From JAGKXB01 sp964498835 (lineage in GTDB: Bacteria; Pseudomonadota; Gammaproteobacteria; Burkholderiales; Burkholderiaceae_D), in NCBI GenBank assembly GCA_964498835.1, contig CAZCIX010000057.1, positions 1 to 11,600 on the forward strand: 11,600 nucleotides of DNA, written 5' to 3'. The notes below the pieces were generated by a model that saw only the letters and a program-made list of their open reading frames with translations, was not told where the DNA came from and made no database searches. The position numbers and the translations under genes were made by a program. How positions within the stretch are numbered: position 1 is the first letter of the stretch; each line of letters opens with the position of its first letter. This document shows, piece by piece, positions 6,888-11,600 of this stretch.

Positions 6888-7496
6888 TTATTGCGGTACG
6901 GTTTCTTTAAAAGAAGGCCGTTCGGATAATTTATCGAATAGCTTTCCTAGATTGGGATAATCCGTCCGCCAGTTAATTTCTGGGAAACGGAATGACAGCC
7001 AACCTAGGGTGCAGCCAACCGCAACATCGGACAAACTGTAATGATTGCCGACAAAAAAAGGCGCATCGCCTAAACCAAGCGACATTGCTTTCAAACCTGC
7101 ATCGACTTTCGCCATTTGACGTTTGATCCAGGCTGCGCTTTGCAGATTTTCTGGGCGCTGTGTTTTTTCCAGTCGTATCAATATTGCTGCTTCTAATACG
7201 CCATCAGCCAGCGCTTCCCAGCATTTCACTTTTGCGCGCTCACGTCCAGAGGATGGAAGGAGTTTGCATACAGGCGTTAATGTATCCAAATATTCCGTAA
7301 TCACATGGGAATCAAACATGGCATCGCCATCTTCCATGATCAAACAAGGCACCTTGCCCAATGGATTCACATCTTGAATCGTGGTTTCTTCCGCCCAAAC
7401 ATTTTCCAGGACGAAAGCGTAATCCAGTTTTTTCTCCGCCATGACAATGCGGACTTTGCGTACATAGGGGCTTGCGAGTGAACCAATGAGTTTCAT
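6888..7496 (-). CDS. Glutathione S-transferase family protein, YibF-like
   Basis: A 202-aa cytoplasmic GST, the same length as E. coli YibF and similar to it at the N-terminus (MKLIGSLASPYVRKVRIVMAEK). The thioredoxin-like domain spans about 1-78: S9 is the likely glutathione-activating residue in SLASPYVRK, NPLGKVP (44-50) holds the cis-proline, and DS (62-63) binds the glutathione gamma-glutamyl group. The helical C-terminal domain follows, with the SLSDVAVGCTLGW segment (154-166) carrying the conserved aspartate of GST folds. Its substrate is unknown; some relatives act on disulfide-bonded or aromatic compounds. It is divergent from purB and has no Shine-Dalgarno motif before its ATG. Confidence 0.94.
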   Translation of the reverse strand: MKLIGSLASPYVRKVRIVMAEKKLDYAFVLENVWAEETTIQDVNPLGKVPCLIMEDGDAMFDSHVITEYLDTLTPVCKLLPSSGRERAKVKCWEALADGVLEAAILIRLEKTQRPENLQSAAWIKRQMAKVDAGLKAMSLGLGDAPFFVGNHYSLSDVAVGCTLGWLSFRFPEINWRTDYPNLGKLFDKLSERPSFKETVPQ

Positions 7497-7531
7497 GGAA
7501 TTTATAGTGTGTTAAAAGTAATTGGGCTGCG

Positions 7532-7540
7532 ATTGTAGCA
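7532..7540 (-). promoter_or_regulatory. Putative extended -10 promoter of the GST gene
   Basis: On the minus strand TGC plus TACAAT reads as an extended -10 element (TACAAT has five of six consensus bases). It would start transcription near 7525 with a leader of about 29 nt. No good -35 box is present at 17 bp. Confidence 0.5.
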
Positions 7541-7578
7541 TTGATGTTTGTTGGTACTTATGAGGAGTTGGTTGCGAA

Positions 7579-7587
7579 TGGTAAAAT
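7579..7587 (+). promoter_or_regulatory. Putative extended -10 promoter of purB
   Basis: TGG plus TAAAAT (five of six consensus bases) forms an extended -10 element, with a predicted start near 7594 and a leader of about 27 nt to the ATG at 7621. No clear -35 box is visible. It lies about 40 bp from the divergent GST element in the 124-bp gap. Confidence 0.5.
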
Positions 7588-7620
7588 CATATTTTTTGCC
7601 ACTACGTCACTTTTTTCATT

Positions 7621-8994
7621 ATGTCTTCTACTTTATCCACTCTTACTGCTTTATCTCCATTAGACGGGCGTTACGCCAGCAAAGTGGATGCGTTGCGTTC
7701 GCTTTTGTCTGAAGCTGGTTTTATGCACCATCGTGTTAAGGTTGAAATTTCCTGGTTGCAGGCTTTGTCGCAGGCTGGGTTTGCAGAAATTAAACCGTTT
7801 TCAGCTTCAGCGAATGCATTGCTGGATAAAATCAGCAGGGAGTTTAATGAGGCGGATGCTAAGCGCATTAAGGAAATTGAAGCCGTCACCAACCACGATG
7901 TGAAAGCGGTTGAATATTGGCTCAAGGAGCAAGTTAAGGATGTGCCAGAGTTGGTCGCTGCTTCAGAATTTATCCATTTTGCTTGTACTTCAGAAGACAT
8001 CAATAATACGGCGCATGGTTTGATGTTGAAGGCAGCGCGTGCGGATGTTGTTTTGCCTGCGTTGCAATCATTAATGGCTAAATTGCGTGGGTTAGCGCAT
8101 GCGCATGCTGCTTTGCCGATGTTGTCGCGCACGCATGGGCAGGCTGCTAGTCCTACGACTTTAGGCAAAGAAATGGCAAACGTGCTGGCGCGTTTGCAAG
8201 CCGCTGAAAAACGCATCGCATCGGTTGAGATTTTAGGAAAAATGAATGGCGCTGTTGGGAATTACAATGCGCACTTATCGGCTTATCCCGATTTTAATTG
8301 GGCGGCATTTTCCAAAAATGTGATCGAAACGCGTTTGGGCTTGACCTACAATCCTTACACAATACAGATTGAACCGCATGATTACATGGCGGAGTTGTTC
8401 GATGCCATCGCACGTGCCAATACCATTTTGCTAGATTTAAATCGGGATATCTGGAGTTATATTTCGCTTGGGTACTTCAAGCAAATCACCAAGGCCGGCG
8501 AAATTGGATCCAGTACCATGCCGCATAAAGTCAATCCGATTGATTTCGAAAATTCAGAAGGCAACCTCGGTTTGGCAAATGCGTTATTGCGTCATATGGC
8601 AGAAAAATTACCCGTATCACGCATGCAGCGCGATTTGACTGATTCCACCGTGTTGCGCAATATCGGTGTCGCGTTTGGTTATACCGTGTTGGCGTACGAC
8701 AGTTGCTTACGTGGCTTGAATAAATTGGAAGTCAATCCAAGCCGCTTGGCACAAGATTTGGATGCGACATGGGAAGTTTTGGCTGAGCCAGTACAAACCA
8801 TCATGCGTCGTTATGGTATTGAAAATCCTTATGAACAACTCAAAGAATTGACTAGAGGAAAAGGCATTTCCAAAGAAGCCTTGCGTGAATTTGTGCTGAC
8901 TTTGGCAATTCCGCCGGAAGCAAAAAATCAATTGCTGGCAATGACACCTGCTAACTATTTAGGCATTGCGGAGCAATTAGCCAAAGATATTTGA
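7621..8994 (+). CDS. purB: Adenylosuccinate lyase
   Basis: A 457-aa enzyme (E. coli PurB: 456 aa) of the fumarase/aspartase superfamily. It removes fumarate from SAICAR and from adenylosuccinate in purine synthesis and acts as a cytoplasmic homotetramer. Visible landmarks are LSPLDGRY (11-18), TNHDVKAVEYW (90-100), TSEDINNTAHG (123-133), SRTHGQAASPTTLGKE (169-184) with the catalytic H171, and the superfamily signature GSSTMPHKVNP (296-306), whose mobile loop carries the catalytic serine. The start is fixed by match to the family N-terminus; there is no Shine-Dalgarno motif, only a TTTTTTCATT leader. It is followed after 43 nt by the cytochrome b561 gene. Confidence 0.98.
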   Translation: MSSTLSTLTALSPLDGRYASKVDALRSLLSEAGFMHHRVKVEISWLQALSQAGFAEIKPFSASANALLDKISREFNEADAKRIKEIEAVTNHDVKAVEYWLKEQVKDVPELVAASEFIHFACTSEDINNTAHGLMLKAARADVVLPALQSLMAKLRGLAHAHAALPMLSRTHGQAASPTTLGKEMANVLARLQAAEKRIASVEILGKMNGAVGNYNAHLSAYPDFNWAAFSKNVIETRLGLTYNPYTIQIEPHDYMAELFDAIARANTILLDLNRDIWSYISLGYFKQITKAGEIGSSTMPHKVNPIDFENSEGNLGLANALLRHMAEKLPVSRMQRDLTDSTVLRNIGVAFGYTVLAYDSCLRGLNKLEVNPSRLAQDLDATWEVLAEPVQTIMRRYGIENPYEQLKELTRGKGISKEALREFVLTLAIPPEAKNQLLAMTPANYLGIAEQLAKDI

Positions 8995-9024
8995 AACATA
9001 TAAACATATCAATCTATTTTTGAT

Positions 9025-9029
9025 AGGGA
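9025..9029 (+). promoter_or_regulatory. RBS of the cytochrome b561 gene
   Basis: AGGGA lies 8 nt before the ATG at 9038. It supports this start over the in-frame ATG six codons upstream (9020), which overlaps the RBS. Confidence 0.7.
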
Positions 9030-9037
9030 ACTACGTT

Positions 9038-9568
9038 ATGCAGCGCTATACCAAATTTGCCATGTTGTTACATTGGCTGATCGCCGTTTTGATCGTGGCA
9101 GCATTCGCACTGGGCGTCACGATGACGGACATTCCTGGATTGACTCCCACCAAGGTGCGTTATTTTTCCTGGCATAAATGGTTGGGTGTGACGGTTCTTG
9201 GATTGGTTTGTGTGCGTTTATTGTGGCGTTTGCGTCATGCTGCGCCTGCTTATCCAGTTGGAATGGCGAAGTGGCAGCAGACTGCTGCCAGCGCTTTGCA
9301 TAGCGTGTTGTACGTATTGATGTTTGCGGTGCCAGTTTCGGGCTACTTTTACAGCTTGGCTGCAGGCGTACCGGTTGTGTATTTGGGCTTGGTTCAATTG
9401 CCGGTGTTGATTGAGCCCAATCCGGAATTGAAAGTGTTGCTAAAAGGCGTGCATTACTGGTTCAACGTGACTTTGTTGGTGAGTGTTTGTGGCCATGTGT
9501 TGGCGGCGTTGAAGCATCATTTTTTTGATAAAGACGGCATTTTTAAACGCATTTTGCCGTTGTCGTAA
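9038..9568 (+). CDS. Cytochrome b561 family membrane protein
   Basis: A 176-aa four-helix inner-membrane di-haem cytochrome of the prokaryotic b561 family (like E. coli CybB, 176 aa). It probably moves electrons from the quinone pool; relatives act as superoxide:quinone oxidoreductases. The N-terminus is typical (MQRYTKFAMLLHWLIAVLIV). Predicted membrane helices are about 7-28, 46-63, 86-106 and 139-158. H12, H46, H139 and H153 are at the haem-ligand positions, with H88 also in a helix. The loop at 107-138 is periplasmic. It lies 43 nt after purB and may be read from the same transcript, though the functions are unrelated. No clear intrinsic terminator follows in the 58-bp gap to the convergent gene. 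Confidence 0.94.
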   Translation: MQRYTKFAMLLHWLIAVLIVAAFALGVTMTDIPGLTPTKVRYFSWHKWLGVTVLGLVCVRLLWRLRHAAPAYPVGMAKWQQTAASALHSVLYVLMFAVPVSGYFYSLAAGVPVVYLGLVQLPVLIEPNPELKVLLKGVHYWFNVTLLVSVCGHVLAALKHHFFDKDGIFKRILPLS

Positions 9569-9626
9569 CCAAAGCCACTAGGTCCTTGATTAAATCACTC
9601 GGGGACGATAGTTTGGGATGGAATGT

Positions 9627-11318
9627 TTAGCAGAGGCTGCGTCCGTTCCTGAGCAGCTCTGTCATCTCTTTCTCTGGCAATGGCTCGCTAAAATAATTGC
9701 CTTGCACCTGATCACAACCTTGCTGGCGCAAGAAATCTAATTGCGCCACGGTTTCTACTCCTTCGGTAATCACCTTCAATTTCATGCTGTGCGCCAACAT
9801 GATGACGGCTTTGGTAATGGCGGCATCGTCTGAATCAGTGACGATGTCTTTGACAAACGATTGATCGATTTTGAGGTTATGAATCGGGAACCGTTTGAGA
9901 TAACTCAGGCTGGAATACCCCGTGCCAAAGTCATCAATCGAAAGTTGCACGCCCATGGTGTTGAGTTTTTGCAGCGTTTCTGCCGTTGCCTCTGGGGTTT
10001 CCATCAGCACGCTTTCCGTGATTTCCAACTCTAAGGAGTGTGGATTACAAGCCGTTTCTTCAATTATTTGATGAACAATTTCCTCAATATTTTGTTGCTG
10101 GAATTGACGCGCAGATAAATTAACGGCCACTTTGACGGGTGGTAATCCTTGCTCTTCCCACGCTTTGCTTTGCATGCAAGCGGTACGTATCACCCATTCA
10201 CCAATCGGCACAATCAAACCGCTTTCTTCCGCAATCGAAATAAAATCGATTGGTGGCAACATGCGTTTCCCAGGTTGATTCCAACGCAACAGGGCTTCTA
10301 CGCCTACAATTTGGCCAGAAACGATATCTAGCTGCGGTTGATAATGCAAAACAAATTCTTGTCGCTCCAAAGCACGTTGCAAACCACTTTCCAGTTTTAA
10401 GCGATGCAGGGCACGGGCATTCATTTCCTGTGCGTAAAATTGGAAGTTATTACGACCAGCTGCTTTGGCGCGATACATTGCAGTATCGGCATTTTTCAAC
10501 AAGGTGGGGCAATCAGTCCCATCTTTGGGATACAGGCTGATACCGATACTGCCTGTTGGATAAAATTCGTGGCCTTGTATCACCATGGGTTGTGAGACCA
10601 GCTCCAGCACTTGTTGCGCCAATATGGTGACATCCTCTTCATCCACGTTGGCCAGCGCCATGATGAACTCATCCCCTCCCAGGCGTGCAACGGTGTCACC
10701 ATCTGGAATGCTGGATGAAAGCCTGCGTCCGGTTTCGATAATGATTTGATCACCAATATCATGGCCGAGACTTTCATTGATATTTTTAAAGCGATCAAGG
10801 TCGATCAGCATGACAACCACGGATTTGGCCGAGCGATTGGCTAAAGCGATCAATTGCGCTAAACGATCGGATAAGAGTGAGCGATTGGGCAATCCAGTCA
10901 AAGCATCTGTTTGAATATGTGCACTGATATCTCTGGCAAAAGCGAGCATAATTTGCCGTCCTTTAGACTGCAAGGCTTTGAGATGTACTTCAACGGGTAA
11001 ACGCGAACCATCTTTGCGATGATGGGTCGTTCTGAGCATGCCCGTTTTGCTATCGGATTGAATAATTTCATCAAAATGTTGATGAATCAGGGCGGGATCA
11101 GTGGTATCTAGTCTTAAATCTTGTGGGCCAAGTTGTAGCAATTCTGCATGACTGTAACCTAAAGTTCTGGTGGCGGTTTCATTAGCATCAATGAAACGCA
11201 TATTTTCTCGGTCTATGAGGTAAATCGCATCAATCGAATTATTCAATACAACATGATCGATACGACTAATCTGATGGGCATTTATTTCTGTTGTTTCTGC
11301 TGCGTAGTTCATGTCCAT
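9627..11318 (-). CDS. PAS-GGDEF-EAL cyclic-di-GMP signalling protein
   Basis: A 563-aa soluble protein with three domains: PAS (about 20-133), GGDEF (about 134-297) and EAL (about 304-555). It has no membrane segment or signal peptide. The GGDEF active site is intact: D173, N181 and D190 in the substrate/metal region and GGDEF at 214-218. The inhibitory I-site, normally RxxD five residues before GGDEF, reads PDGD (205-208), so its arginine is lost. The EAL domain keeps its catalytic set: EALLRW (E341), N400, E432, the DDFGTGYSSL loop (D462, D463), K483, E519 and Q539. It should hydrolyse c-di-GMP, and may also make it or use GTP as an activator. The PAS domain would sense an internal signal. 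The start may be the first or third codon (both ATG); neither has a strong RBS. Confidence 0.96.
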   Translation of the reverse strand: MDMNYAAETTEINAHQISRIDHVVLNNSIDAIYLIDRENMRFIDANETATRTLGYSHAELLQLGPQDLRLDTTDPALIHQHFDEIIQSDSKTGMLRTTHHRKDGSRLPVEVHLKALQSKGRQIMLAFARDISAHIQTDALTGLPNRSLLSDRLAQLIALANRSAKSVVVMLIDLDRFKNINESLGHDIGDQIIIETGRRLSSSIPDGDTVARLGGDEFIMALANVDEEDVTILAQQVLELVSQPMVIQGHEFYPTGSIGISLYPKDGTDCPTLLKNADTAMYRAKAAGRNNFQFYAQEMNARALHRLKLESGLQRALERQEFVLHYQPQLDIVSGQIVGVEALLRWNQPGKRMLPPIDFISIAEESGLIVPIGEWVIRTACMQSKAWEEQGLPPVKVAVNLSARQFQQQNIEEIVHQIIEETACNPHSLELEITESVLMETPEATAETLQKLNTMGVQLSIDDFGTGYSSLSYLKRFPIHNLKIDQSFVKDIVTDSDDAAITKAVIMLAHSMKLKVITEGVETVAQLDFLRQQGCDQVQGNYFSEPLPEKEMTELLRNGRSLC

Positions 11319-11510
11319 CCGATAGGGACTACCATTTTATTGTTAGACAAAGAAGCAAGTTATTAGCCAAAAATGGGAAAAACACTAACGAGTTTAATTA
11401 TTAATTCATTGGAATGAGTTAATAATCTTAATTTTATTAGGATAAATAAAAATAGCAATAATGTCAACTTTATTATTATTTTTATAATTTAATCTGATTT
11501 TTTGATAACT
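11319..11510. other. AT-rich intergenic region upstream of the PAS-GGDEF-EAL gene
   Basis: This 192-bp stretch is very AT-rich, especially 11395-11510, with runs such as TTATTATTATTTTTATAATTTAA. It shows no open frame with coding character. It contains the palindrome at 11397-11426 and must hold the promoter of the minus-strand c-di-GMP gene, but I could not choose a -35/-10 pair with confidence. Confidence 0.6.
11397..11426. repeat. 30-bp near-perfect palindrome
   Basis: Arms 11397-11410 (ATTATTAATTCATT) and 11413-11426 (AATGAGTTAATAAT) match at 13 of 14 positions around a central GG. The one mismatch is a T/G pair. It lies about 80 bp upstream of the PAS-GGDEF-EAL start codon. Its size and symmetry suit a dimeric regulator's operator, but AT-rich DNA yields palindromes by chance more often. 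Confidence 0.5.
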
Positions 11511-11600
11511 CTAATGCATAGCAAACACGTCACGGAAAGCGCCGCCATTAGCAATGACAAAACTATTGGTTAATGATTCAATGCAAATACCTCGATCCAA
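11511..11600 (-). CDS. Possible C-terminal end of an unidentified gene (partial)
   Basis: On the minus strand, one frame is open from the window edge for 29 codons to a TAG at 11511-11513. It ends in TNSFVIANGGAFRDVFAMH. Base composition changes sharply from the AT-rich spacer to a GC-richer, codon-like stretch, which favours coding. I do not recognise the product, and an open frame this short can arise by chance. A 19-codon frame runs on the other strand over the same bases (11514-11573), which weakens the case. Confidence 0.3.
   Translation of the reverse strand: MDRGICIESLTNSFVIANGGAFRDVFAMH

Noticed and set aside
7671..8216. 181-aa minus-strand open frame inside purB
   Set aside because: It is a shadow of purB on the opposite strand. 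Its sequence is Ser/Ala/Cys-rich without domain motifs, while purB is unmistakable on the plus strand.
9569..9626. Possible terminator between cytochrome b561 and the GGDEF-EAL gene (GTCC...GGAC pairing)
   Set aside because: The pairing is short and bulged and lacks a U run on either strand, so I do not call it.

Overview
The window looks like ordinary chromosomal housekeeping DNA from a betaproteobacterium. GC content is moderate (about 45% by eye) and TTG is the favoured leucine codon. The RhlE, YaeQ, DarP/YjgA, PmbA and PurB proteins are all of proteobacterial type. The start of YjgA (a PSKSQRKRE segment before the conserved core) and the mix of genes fit Nitrosomonadales/Methylophilaceae-like bacteria. 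That placement is an inference from protein flavour, not a database result.

Layout. Positions 1-230 hold two minus-strand tRNA genes, tRNA-Arg(TCT) and tRNA-Pro(TGG), separated by a perfect 13-bp inverted repeat. tRNA-Pro has a clear sigma70-type promoter. Positions 437-3404 carry three plus-strand genes: an RhlE-type DEAD-box helicase, formyltetrahydrofolate deformylase (purU) and yaeQ. The 3' end of yaeQ overlaps an opposing minus-strand pair, yjgA/darP followed by a serine carboxylesterase, whose coding regions overlap each other by 11 nt. Divergent from yjgA is pmbA (tldE), the same yjgA/pmbA arrangement as in E. coli. Next come a 2-Cys peroxiredoxin (+) and a YibF-like glutathione S-transferase (-), which converge on one strong symmetrical terminator. 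The GST is divergent from purB (+), which is followed by a cytochrome b561 gene (+). The window closes with a minus-strand PAS-GGDEF-EAL cyclic-di-GMP protein and an AT-rich region upstream of it. That region contains a 30-bp near-perfect palindrome and possibly the last codons of another minus-strand gene.

Functional links. RhlE and DarP both act on RNA or ribosome assembly. PurU (formate supply) and PurB are both purine-pathway enzymes. Peroxiredoxin, GST and cytochrome b561 are redox or stress functions. The genes are not arranged as one pathway operon. I found no mobile element, CRISPR array, toxin-antitoxin pair or biosynthetic cluster. The points worth a second look are small-scale: an RBS-containing hairpin before rhlE, frequent starts without a Shine-Dalgarno sequence, tightly packed divergent promoters, gene overlaps, a degenerate I-site in the GGDEF domain, and the palindrome near the right edge.
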